Shown: piece after piece, positions 15,699 through 23,188 of the stretch | Numbering within the stretch: the first letter of the stretch is position 1 | Layout of the letters: the number at the start of each line of letters is the position of its first letter | From: a virus | Virus record (IMG/VR): IMGVR_UViG_3300037264_008085 | Location: 1 to 33,703 of that record | Reading direction: 5' to 3' (one strand) | DNA length: 33,703 nt | Notes under the pieces: model-generated | Database searches by the model: none | The model's input: only the letters and a program-made list of their open reading frames with translations | Told to the model about the DNA's origin: nothing | Position numbers and translations under genes: made by a program

Positions 15699-17485
15699 TG
15701 ACTACCACCACTACCGTCGGGCAAATGCTTCTGAACGATGCATTACCACCGACACACCAGATTCACGGTCAGACATCCAAGAAGGACCTGATGGTCCTGA
15801 TGTCGGATTTGGCTAAGACCGATCCGGCTACCTACGTTAAAACGGTGAGCAAACTCAAAGCCGTCGGTGATCGTGTCATCACCGGTTCAGGCATCACAGT
15901 AGGCCTTGACGACATTGAACCGGAATACAAAGGTCGCGATGCGATCTTGAAGCCGGCGCTTGCACGAATGCGAGAGACGAAGGACCATCAAAAACGTGTC
16001 GACATCATCGTCGAAACCCAGAAGAAGATGTTGGAGCATACGCGATCTCATCCAGGGCAGATGACAGTCATGGCCGTCAGTGGAGCCCGTGGAAAGTTGC
16101 CTCAGCTGATGCGTACAGTCGCGTCACCCATCGCAGTCGTCGACGAAAACAAAAACACAATCCCTTGGATGATTGGTCGTAGTTTTTCGGAAGGACTGAC
16201 GGGACCTGATGCGTGGGCCGAGATGACCGAAGCACGACGTAACGTCGTCGAAGGTCAAATCTCTGTTACCGAACCCGGCGCCATGTCGAAAATGTTCGTG
16301 AACACGATGAGTGATCAAATCATCACGATGCCGGATTGTGGCACAACAAACGGCATCTTGATGGACGCTTCCGACTCGCAGATCATGGACCGTTACATCG
16401 CGGGAACCAACGAGTTGGTAACACCGCGAGTAGCTATGCGACTTCGTAAGGAGGGTGGCCAGGTCAAGGTTCGTTCGCCTCTCACATGCGAAGCCTCTGA
16501 TGGTGTATGTCAGCGCTGCCAAGGTCTGAATGAGAAAGGTCAAGTTCATACAGTAGGAACCAACGTAGGAATACGGGCTGCTCAATCGTTGAGTGAACCA
16601 CTTACCCAGATGGTTCTTGGAGCCAAACACGCACTCGGTGTTGCCGAGACCAAAGGCAAAACACTTGAGGGTCTACACGGCGTAAAGCAGTTGGTTGAGG
16701 TTCCGGAAAGCTTCTTCAACAAGGCCACCCTCGCGGCAAAGCCAGGGCATGTCACCAAAATAGAAACAGCGCCTCAAGGCGGCAACTACGTCTACGTCAA
16801 CAGCAGTCAGTACTACGTCCCCCCAAATCTCAGCGTCCTCGTAAAAAAAGGGGACCAGGTAGACGCAGGAGATGTGTTGTCGGACGGCATCCCAAAGCCG
16901 GACGAACTGGTGGCGTACAAAGGCTTGGGCGTCGGCCGGAAGTACCTGACAGACGCACTTTACGGCGTATATTCTCGTAACGGGATCGACATCGATAAGC
17001 GCCATCTTGAAACTTTGGCAAAAACGGACTTGAACTACGTACGCATCATGGACAATGATAGTCCTGAGCTTGGCGTGATGCGTGGCGACATTGTCAACTA
17101 CAACAAATTCCGGCAAAGCATCGCGGACCACTCCATGACGGTGCCCACCAGCGAAGCGCTTGGACAGTACCTGGGCAACAACTTGCTACATCACACCGCT
17201 GGCACCGAGATTACTTCTGCCGTTCTGCAAGACTTCAAGAAGCAGGGAATCAAGAATATCCCGGTTGCCCCTCGCGTTCCGCAGCACGAAATGATAATGA
17301 AGCCTATCGCCCGAACGCCGTTGCTACGACCTGACTGGCTTGCACGTATGGGACACCGTCATCTGAAACAATCGCTCTTGGAAGGTGCAGCCTTTGGAGA
17401 AGCGAGCGACATCCACGGCACCCACCCCATCCCGGCCTTCACGTTTGGTGCAGAATTTGGCCAAGGTTCGCGGGGCCACTACTGA
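15698..17485 (+). CDS. Multisubunit RNA polymerase beta' subunit, C-terminal half
   Basis: The 595-residue protein carries the bridge-helix and trigger-loop part of beta': MAVSGARGKLPQLMR (bacterial MADSGARGSAAQIRQL), then GRSFSEGLTGPDAWAEMTEA, and the second zinc site, with DCGTTNG, LTCEASDGVCQRC and four conserved Cys, followed by VGIRAAQSLSEPLTQM (bacterial IGVIAAQSIGEPGTQL). The C-terminal part (YVPPNLSVLVKKGDQVDAGD, ALGQYLGNN) fits the barrel and clamp region. It should join the fused beta-beta' chain to form the active centre. In the trigger loop, the position of the bacterial catalytic His appears to be Thr. The split of beta' resembles that of cyanobacterial rpoC1/rpoC2. The start overlaps the previous stop. 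Confidence 0.92.
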   Translation: MTTTTTVGQMLLNDALPPTHQIHGQTSKKDLMVLMSDLAKTDPATYVKTVSKLKAVGDRVITGSGITVGLDDIEPEYKGRDAILKPALARMRETKDHQKRVDIIVETQKKMLEHTRSHPGQMTVMAVSGARGKLPQLMRTVASPIAVVDENKNTIPWMIGRSFSEGLTGPDAWAEMTEARRNVVEGQISVTEPGAMSKMFVNTMSDQIITMPDCGTTNGILMDASDSQIMDRYIAGTNELVTPRVAMRLRKEGGQVKVRSPLTCEASDGVCQRCQGLNEKGQVHTVGTNVGIRAAQSLSEPLTQMVLGAKHALGVAETKGKTLEGLHGVKQLVEVPESFFNKATLAAKPGHVTKIETAPQGGNYVYVNSSQYYVPPNLSVLVKKGDQVDAGDVLSDGIPKPDELVAYKGLGVGRKYLTDALYGVYSRNGIDIDKRHLETLAKTDLNYVRIMDNDSPELGVMRGDIVNYNKFRQSIADHSMTVPTSEALGQYLGNNLLHHTAGTEITSAVLQDFKKQGIKNIPVAPRVPQHEMIMKPIARTPLLRPDWLARMGHRHLKQSLLEGAAFGEASDIHGTHPIPAFTFGAEFGQGSRGHY

Positions 17486-17486
17486 T

Positions 17487-17520
17487 TTGGAAAACAAAAC
17501 ACGATACCCTATATTAGGGT
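17487..17520 (+). promoter_or_regulatory. Promoter-like site with a perfect palindrome
   Basis: TTGGAA (17487-17492), a 17-bp spacer and TATATT (17510-17515) match a sigma70 layout. The -10 region lies inside a perfect inverted repeat, ACCCTA TAT TAGGGT (17506-17520), which could be an operator. The site is in the 70-bp gap after the polymerase gene, 46 bases before the ATG at 17556. That gene has GAGG in its leader. Confidence 0.5.
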
Positions 17521-17555
17521 GGACTTTCGGACGAACGTCTCCAACGAGGTAAACA

Positions 17556-18944
17556 ATGACCACACCGTCTATGTTCAAGCGCGCATACGCCCGAGGCGTT
17601 AACGATGAGCTCATCCGCCTGGGAGCGATTCGTTATCCCAGCAAAACCGCAGCCGATGAAGTTGCCGATGCAGTCGGTGACCACATGCCGGTTGAACCCG
17701 CTGCGGAAGACGTTCCAGCAGAGGTGGCGGGTGAAATCGCCGCTACCCTGGTGGATGCAGCAAACCAGCTGGTTTCCTCAGCGGGTGCATCGGCTGGAGT
17801 TCCCGAGGGGCAGGAGCTTCCTCCGGAAATGGCGCAAGGGATGGAAGAAGCTGCCAAGCAATCTGCCGCCGCGGACATCGATACCCGCGCTCACGCTGCG
17901 GCTACCGATCTGATGCAGAAAGCCGCGGAGCACACGAAGCGTGCACTGGGTTCCACCATCGAAGGTGGCGACAAGGGCAACACCATGATGGAAGCCCCTG
18001 CAGCCGAAACCAAGATGGAGAACTCCAACCGCCCCGTGAACAAGTACGTTGCGGGCGTGGGCAACACGGCGTATCCGGTCGGCAAAGGCAACGTCGGCAC
18101 CGAGCAGTCGCCAGCGCCGGAAGCTCCGGGTGAATCGCCGAGCGGCACCAACTCCGTCATCCGGCAATCGAAGATGGGCAGCGTTCTTGCGGGTGTGCTT
18201 CGCAAGTACGCCATGGGTTCCACCATCGAAGGTGGCGACAAAGGCAACACCCCGGCCGAAGCCGCGAGTGTCACCGGTGAAGCCGCTCTGGACAACACGC
18301 TGCGCCCGCAAGGCAAGTACGTTGTCGGCGTCGGCAACACCGAAATGGCTCCTGGCACCGGCGTTGTCGGTTCCGAGCAGCCGCATGAACTCGCGCCGGG
18401 TGCGTCGGCTCCCGGAAGCAATTCCGTGACTGAGTTCTCGGCTTCGAACAAGTCCGGATCGTACGACCCGTTCCTGGCGCTGTTCGAAGTCACTGCCCAG
18501 AAAGTTGCGGCGCATCTGCCCAACAATCTGTCGCAGGACGAGAAGGTCGCTCACATCCGCCAGATGATGGGCTACACGGACGAGGAAATCGTCTCGCACA
18601 TAGGCCTGCTGCACAAGCAAGCCGGTGCCACGGACGACCAAGCTGTCGCCGCTGCCACCGCGCAAGCGAAGGCAGCTTCGGCGCAGCGTCCGCGCTACGC
18701 GGGGCCGGGGTCCACTCGGACGGATCACCGATTGACCAACCAGAAAACCGCCACGGCGGAGGAAACGACCAAGTCGGAAGAGAAGCCCAACCATGGAGAC
18801 AAGGGCACCTTTCCGATGAATCTCGCCAAGAAAGACGAGAAGACCGAGACCAAGGCCGAAGAGAAGGCCGAAAAAGAAGGCTCGGCTTCCGGCAACTTGC
18901 TAGCCCGCATTCGCAGCGTGAGCCAGACTCACCTGCGCGCATAA
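17556..18944 (+). CDS. Hypothetical virion-region protein with 89-aa tandem repeat (462 aa)
   Basis: The N-terminus has FKRAYARGVNDELIRLG followed by YPSKTAADE. Residues about 50-130 are Ala/Glu-rich and helical. Two copies of an 89-residue repeat follow, each starting GSTIEGGDKGNT and containing KYV[AV]GVGNT and GSNSV/GTNSV. A helical region (about 310-360) and a charged Lys/Glu-rich, disordered tail complete it. GC content and codon use are higher than in the flanking small genes, as expected for an abundant protein. No family is recognised. Position before other structural genes suggests an internal head or core component. Confidence 0.75.
   Translation: MTTPSMFKRAYARGVNDELIRLGAIRYPSKTAADEVADAVGDHMPVEPAAEDVPAEVAGEIAATLVDAANQLVSSAGASAGVPEGQELPPEMAQGMEEAAKQSAAADIDTRAHAAATDLMQKAAEHTKRALGSTIEGGDKGNTMMEAPAAETKMENSNRPVNKYVAGVGNTAYPVGKGNVGTEQSPAPEAPGESPSGTNSVIRQSKMGSVLAGVLRKYAMGSTIEGGDKGNTPAEAASVTGEAALDNTLRPQGKYVVGVGNTEMAPGTGVVGSEQPHELAPGASAPGSNSVTEFSASNKSGSYDPFLALFEVTAQKVAAHLPNNLSQDEKVAHIRQMMGYTDEEIVSHIGLLHKQAGATDDQAVAAATAQAKAASAQRPRYAGPGSTRTDHRLTNQKTATAEETTKSEEKPNHGDKGTFPMNLAKKDEKTETKAEEKAEKEGSASGNLLARIRSVSQTHLRA
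17948..18470 (+). repeat. Tandem repeat, period 267 bp (89 aa), two copies
   Basis: A stretch starting GGGTTCCACCATCGAAGG recurs at 17948 and 18215, and the following sequence remains alignable for the whole unit at protein level. The first 30 bases are nearly identical while the rest has diverged, so the duplication is old, or only the start is under constraint. Confidence 0.85.
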
Positions 18945-18978
18945 CGACGCAGTCGCCGGGCTTGACGGCAGATTTTGG

Positions 18979-19005
18979 GCGTCTGCACCGGCATGGAGCA
19001 GACGC
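18979..19005 (+). promoter_or_regulatory. Hairpin abutting a start codon
   Basis: GCGTCTGC (18979-18986) and GCAGACGC (18998-19005) form a perfect 8-bp stem with an 11-base loop. The 3' arm ends exactly one base before the ATG at 19006, and the GGA of the ribosome binding site is at the loop-stem border. No T-run follows, so it is not a standard terminator. It could control translation of the next genes. Confidence 0.6.
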
Positions 19006-19203
19006 ATGAAATCACTATTCCCACTCGCACTGAAGCTAGCGGCTGAGCAGATTGCTCATCAGCTACAGCAACGTGAGCCTGCGGACCAGCTTGAGCAGGT
19101 TCCGGTAGGACGATCGGCATTGCGTTTACTCGGTAAACGAACGCAGCCGACGTCAACGGAACCTGCACCCAAGTTGGTCTCCACCACCGGCACAAGGGAG
19201 TAA
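19006..19203 (+). CDS. Small hypothetical protein (65 aa)
   Basis: The ATG has GGAG about seven bases upstream, inside the hairpin just described. The stop overlaps the next start as TAATG. The N-terminal MKSLFPLALKLAAEQIAHQL is a helix with a hydrophobic face. The rest is Gln/Glu/Pro/Thr-rich and probably disordered. No family is recognised. The coupled stop and start make it likely to be a real gene that also relays translation to the metallopeptidase candidate. Confidence 0.6.
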   Translation: MKSLFPLALKLAAEQIAHQLQQREPADQLEQVPVGRSALRLLGKRTQPTSTEPAPKLVSTTGTRE

Positions 19204-19814
19204 TGTCCCTTACGTTGGCAGACCTCGCTACGCCTGAAGGTATCGCGGAAGTCGTTCGCGTTACCGGAGGTACGCGCAGCTACTACAACCATCCCGAACA
19301 GGGCGAAGCGTTGCAAGAAGTGGCGCGTAACGCCATCGTTCGAAATCCAGCGATAGGCAAGCTTCTGGTACGCGTCGTACCTAATCTTCCAAACGCGTTC
19401 TATAATTACGAGCGAGGAGAGATTATCCTGGGGATAGTCAATCCTGCTGTCCTGGCTCATGAAATCGAACACTCACGTAACATCCAACAAGAGGGGTTCT
19501 ATCGCAAAATGCTTCGAGTGGCTGAGGGCGTCACCCGCGTAAACAACCTGGCAGCGATGCCGGTGGTGATGGGCCTTCGTATCTTTCTGGACAATCCCAC
19601 TCAACGCAACGACATCTTGAAAACTCTTGCCGGCATCTCAGCCGCGGCTGCCGCACCGGGCTTGGTTGAGGAGATGGCGGCTTCGGCTGGTGCCATCAAA
19701 AACAACCCCAACAAAATGGAATTTGCTAAAACTTTGACACCTGCTTTCATGGCTCACCTGATGCACCGAATGTCACCGGTACTCACCTACCAAATGGGAC
19801 GAACAGATGTATAA
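19203..19814 (+). CDS. Probable membrane zinc metallopeptidase (HExxH gluzincin type)
   Basis: The 203-residue protein contains LAHEIEHSRN (H86, E87, H90), the zinc-binding and catalytic motif of zincins, after a short strand (GEIILGIVNPAVL). Two hydrophobic segments follow (MPVVMGLRIFL at about 119-129 and ILKTLAGISAAAAAPGL at 138-154). Next comes VEEMAAS, where E157 within E-x-x-A-S is in the position of the third zinc ligand of M48-like and YugP-like peptidases. It would act at or in a membrane, or inside the prohead. It is translationally coupled on both sides with virion-region genes. Family membership is inferred from motifs alone. Confidence 0.72.
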   Translation: MSLTLADLATPEGIAEVVRVTGGTRSYYNHPEQGEALQEVARNAIVRNPAIGKLLVRVVPNLPNAFYNYERGEIILGIVNPAVLAHEIEHSRNIQQEGFYRKMLRVAEGVTRVNNLAAMPVVMGLRIFLDNPTQRNDILKTLAGISAAAAAPGLVEEMAASAGAIKNNPNKMEFAKTLTPAFMAHLMHRMSPVLTYQMGRTDV

Positions 19815-22476
19815 GCACGCACAACCCGTATCGCCACGCACCCAAGGTTTCATGGAACAACCTGGAGGCGAAGAAGAGGAACAGCTTTTTGAACAAGGCT
19901 TTTCCCAGATGGCTCACAACGTCCTGGTGAGCAAGTTTCCCGACCTAGTCGAGAAGGTTGTTACGTTCAAAACATTGGAGACCGATCTCGATGACGGTGC
20001 TGGTGTTGGTGCGTTCGTTGTTCAACACGGCAACTCAATCATCTACGTTCCGGTGGTCATGGCTGACAACCAGCTGAAGCCACTCGACATGTTCTACAAC
20101 AAAGACCTCAACGTCTTTCTGCCGTTGTCCCAAGAGTGGCTGGAAGAAGTCGGTCAGCTGACTTTGGATGAGATGGGTGAAGCGGTGCAGACACCGAAGA
20201 CCCTTCGACGTGACGTGGACATTCGTCATCTGGTCATTCCGCCGACAACTGGTCGCTTCGCTTACGCCGCGGCTCGTGGTGATGGAACCTTCGATGTGAA
20301 TCGTGATCTGCTTGCGATGCTCAAGCACACGACGGCAAAGGCCGCGTCGGCACCGCCTGTGCTGGCAAAGTTCTTGGCCAACGCGCCAAACGAAATCAAA
20401 GAAGCGTTCAGCAACGTCGTTCGCAGTCGTGAAAAGCTTGCGACCGCGGTCTACCGTCTGTACGACTTCGATGAAATCTGCGCGTCACTGACGAAAACCG
20501 CCAGCGCACGCAACAGCAAAGGTGGGGCTCTGTGGGTCGTGGGACGCGATACCCCGCCGGAAACTTTCAAAGACATCTTCGGTGATCGTGCTCCGGAGAG
20601 TTTCCAAGGCGTCCTGCTGAAAGGCTACGGCTACAAAGATACTCGTGTTGACTTGAATCATGCGTACCAGATTCAGGAACGCCTCAAACTCACCACGCCA
20701 CAGGAGAGCGGGTTCTACAACGTATTTACCCGACAGGGAAAAGTCGAACCCGCATTCATTCTGTCCAATCCACGCGCGGTTGATGGTTACTACAGTCCGT
20801 CGCAAGCGGCGCCGGAAGGTCGTCACGGCAAGCGCCACGACACGCTTCACCACGGGGAACACAACAAAGGTTACCTCGTAATCATGAACGGTGGCCGTAG
20901 CATTTCAAAGATGTACGACGCCAGTTTGGTCGGAGAGAAACTCGATGGAGACGGCAAATCCAAAGAGTCGGAAATCTGGAACAAACTGATGAACGGCACG
21001 GCCGGTGATACCCCGAACAACGGGGATTACGGTGTCTTCATCAAGAAGACGGGAACGGGTTTTGTTGGGACCAAGCCTTTCACCATCAAGAACGTGTCGA
21101 CCGATGCCGGTGGCATCCGTCGTATCTCTTTGAACAATTTCGATGAGAATTTGCTCATCACTGATCCAGCCGCAGCAAAGGCTGGGCTTCACAGGCCCAA
21201 AGGTTCCGGCATCACGTACATCCCGACGGATGCACGATTCATCCGTTTGACACGTGATCAACAGGAATCCACGGACCTGTTCGACAATGCCACCGACGTG
21301 ACTCGTTGGTTCTACAACAAGTTCGACGCCATGGGCGCGCACAACTTCACCGTGAAGAATGCCGGCGCCGGTCAGGTTTCGATCGACGGTCGAAACAACC
21401 TGACGCCTGTGGCTGCGATGACCAAGCTCGCCTTGGATTACCACATCTCTTTCCCCGAGGCCGAAACCGCGGTCAAGAAAGCGATGGAGTCCACCAACAA
21501 CCGGATTCGAATCAACGTGCTGACTCCGGCGCAGTCGATGAAAATCGCGCAAGACCCGATGATGGGTGGAGATCCGAATGCTGGTGCTATGCCTCCTGGC
21601 GGAGACCCCGCAGCAGCGGGCATGGACCCTTCTGCGATGGGCGCTGCACCGCCACCACCGCCGTCACCACCTTCGCCGTTGGACATCGCCATCGGTGAAA
21701 AGCAAACACAGCTTCAACAGCAATCCGCTGGTTTGCAGCAACAGCAGATGTCCATCGATCAACAAGCTCAGTTGCTGTCCGAAATCGGCGCACGTGCACA
21801 AGCGATTGCCACCGGTGGCGCTGCCGCTGTTCAACAGGGCGCTCCGCCTGCGGGCATGGCTCCTCCCGGTGGTGCTCCGCCTGCGGGGATGGCACCGCCT
21901 GGTGGTGCGCAGCCTGCAGGAATGGCTAGCCCAGAAGACTCTCCGGCGGGAGATCCCACCGCAGCCATGGCTGGTGGGATGGGTGGTGCTCCGGCGGGTG
22001 GCATGGACCCGATGGCTGCGGGTGGTTCGCCACAACCGGGCGGTCCGATGGACCCCATGGCACAGCAACAGCAACAGCAACCACAAGCAGGTGGACCTGG
22101 TGCAATGATGGCGACGGAATCCCCGTCAGCGCAGGAAATTCAAAACCAAGTCAATCCTCAGTTCCTGGAACAAGCAGCAAAGCTGGATGATACCGGCGCT
22201 TTCGACGCCGCAGCCATCGCGTCCATGGCGCAATCTCCCAGCTTCCAAAACATGGTGACGGATTACGTCCCCACCCTGGAACGCGCACTCGACAACCTCG
22301 GCCGAATCTTGCTGACTATGTGGATGCAAGAATCGGAACTGAAGCAGCAGATCGGTGAAGAACAATACGTCGATATGGAAGACAACATCCGCGCCGTGTT
22401 CGAAGGTCTGGGTGACCTCATCCTGACGATGAACAAGAATGCCATCATGCTGAACGACGCCTCCACAAAACTGTAA
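19807..22476 (+). CDS. Large hypothetical virion-region protein (889 aa)
   Basis: The start overlaps the previous stop by eight bases. Residues 1 to about 580 look like a folded multidomain protein; LTKTASARN lies near residue 230 and a basic His-rich stretch (GRHGKRHDTLHHGEHNKGY) near 350. From about 590 to 780 it is low complexity: Met/Gly/Pro/Ala runs, PPPPPSPPSP, a Gln-rich coiled-coil-like part, and PPAGMAPPGGA repeats. The last 100 residues are again folded and helical (TDYVPTLERALDNLGRILLT). No family is recognised. Length, position and expected abundance fit a structural or internal head protein. Confidence 0.78.
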   Translation: MYKHAQPVSPRTQGFMEQPGGEEEEQLFEQGFSQMAHNVLVSKFPDLVEKVVTFKTLETDLDDGAGVGAFVVQHGNSIIYVPVVMADNQLKPLDMFYNKDLNVFLPLSQEWLEEVGQLTLDEMGEAVQTPKTLRRDVDIRHLVIPPTTGRFAYAAARGDGTFDVNRDLLAMLKHTTAKAASAPPVLAKFLANAPNEIKEAFSNVVRSREKLATAVYRLYDFDEICASLTKTASARNSKGGALWVVGRDTPPETFKDIFGDRAPESFQGVLLKGYGYKDTRVDLNHAYQIQERLKLTTPQESGFYNVFTRQGKVEPAFILSNPRAVDGYYSPSQAAPEGRHGKRHDTLHHGEHNKGYLVIMNGGRSISKMYDASLVGEKLDGDGKSKESEIWNKLMNGTAGDTPNNGDYGVFIKKTGTGFVGTKPFTIKNVSTDAGGIRRISLNNFDENLLITDPAAAKAGLHRPKGSGITYIPTDARFIRLTRDQQESTDLFDNATDVTRWFYNKFDAMGAHNFTVKNAGAGQVSIDGRNNLTPVAAMTKLALDYHISFPEAETAVKKAMESTNNRIRINVLTPAQSMKIAQDPMMGGDPNAGAMPPGGDPAAAGMDPSAMGAAPPPPPSPPSPLDIAIGEKQTQLQQQSAGLQQQQMSIDQQAQLLSEIGARAQAIATGGAAAVQQGAPPAGMAPPGGAPPAGMAPPGGAQPAGMASPEDSPAGDPTAAMAGGMGGAPAGGMDPMAAGGSPQPGGPMDPMAQQQQQQPQAGGPGAMMATESPSAQEIQNQVNPQFLEQAAKLDDTGAFDAAAIASMAQSPSFQNMVTDYVPTLERALDNLGRILLTMWMQESELKQQIGEEQYVDMEDNIRAVFEGLGDLILTMNKNAIMLNDASTKL
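21841..21927 (+). repeat. 33-bp tandem repeat encoding PPAGMAPPGGA
   Basis: Two full copies (21841-21873 and 21874-21906) and a diverged partial third copy lie in the low-complexity region of the 889-residue protein. The repeats are in frame, with period 11 codons. Confidence 0.8.
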
Positions 22477-23180
22477 TGCGACACGACCCGCACCATCTAC
22501 TTGCGGAAGCGTACCGAGAGGTGCACGAACGCAAAGAAGCAACCAGCCCCAAGGCCCGTGAATTGGTGCTGGCACTGCAGGGTCGCGCTCTACGTGAAGG
22601 CTTGGAATACGCGATCGATAAATACGAAAATGAGGAAGATCGACACTACATTGAATCGATGCTTGTTGCGGGCGGTCCCATTGAACTTGTTAGAGCTGCC
22701 ACTGAAATGCCTCTCGCAGCCGTGACGGCTTACGACGAATTCATTTTTGACCAGAGTGTTTTCCGTGATCGCCTCGACCGTCGTAACTACGTAAGAGAAT
22801 TGGCTGCGACCAAAACTATAGATGAAGACGCATTCAAGCTGTACCAATCTGCGATGGTCATCGGACCCGACGTTATCGCGTGGCGTCTCAACAATTCCAA
22901 AGAAGTTGAGCGCATGCTCAAACCGGGCGAAATCATCCGGCGCTGTCTGGGAGATGCCATGTTCCGCGGACTAAGCCACCGTCTCATGCCCAACGTGGAA
23001 CTCACCAAGAACCATGTGGCTTGGATGAAATACACGAAAGAGTTGGCGGTTGAGTTGAACAAGATTGACCCGGCTGACGCACGCGATGCGGAAGACGCGC
23101 TCAAAGTGGCCTTGCGCCACGAAGACAAAACCGTTAATGCTTCAAGTTCTGGCATCCCACAGGAAAAAATTCTGCACTGA
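22476..23180 (+). CDS. Hypothetical protein (234 aa)
   Basis: The ATG overlaps the previous stop as TAATG. The protein is highly charged and predicted mostly helical: an N-terminal HHLLAEAYREVHERKEA, a middle IAWRLNNSKEVERMLKPGEIIRR, and a disordered C-terminus. No signal peptide, membrane segment or known motif is seen. No family is recognised. Its coupling to the large virion-region protein suggests it acts in the same process, perhaps as a head-assembly or connector factor. Confidence 0.75.
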   Translation: MRHDPHHLLAEAYREVHERKEATSPKARELVLALQGRALREGLEYAIDKYENEEDRHYIESMLVAGGPIELVRAATEMPLAAVTAYDEFIFDQSVFRDRLDRRNYVRELAATKTIDEDAFKLYQSAMVIGPDVIAWRLNNSKEVERMLKPGEIIRRCLGDAMFRGLSHRLMPNVELTKNHVAWMKYTKELAVELNKIDPADARDAEDALKVALRHEDKTVNASSSGIPQEKILH

Positions 23181-23188
23181 GGCTCACT

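Noticed and set aside
17778-18794. Long open frame (338 codons) on the minus strand
   Set aside because: It lies antisense to a gene with clear repeats and KTA sites; Arg/Gly/Val-rich translation is typical of the reverse strand of a GC-rich gene.
18979-19005. Hairpin as rho-independent terminator
   Set aside because: The stem is followed directly by a start codon and no T-tract, so a translational role is more likely.
20905-21552. 215-codon frame on the minus strand
   Set aside because: Antisense to the 889-residue protein; no ribosome binding site or recognisable motif.
21561-22110. Pro/Gly/Met/Gln-rich region as a collagen-like or phase-variable tract
   Set aside because: There are no regular G-x-y triplets, and nucleotide repeats are short and imperfect; a flexible linker is the simplest reading.
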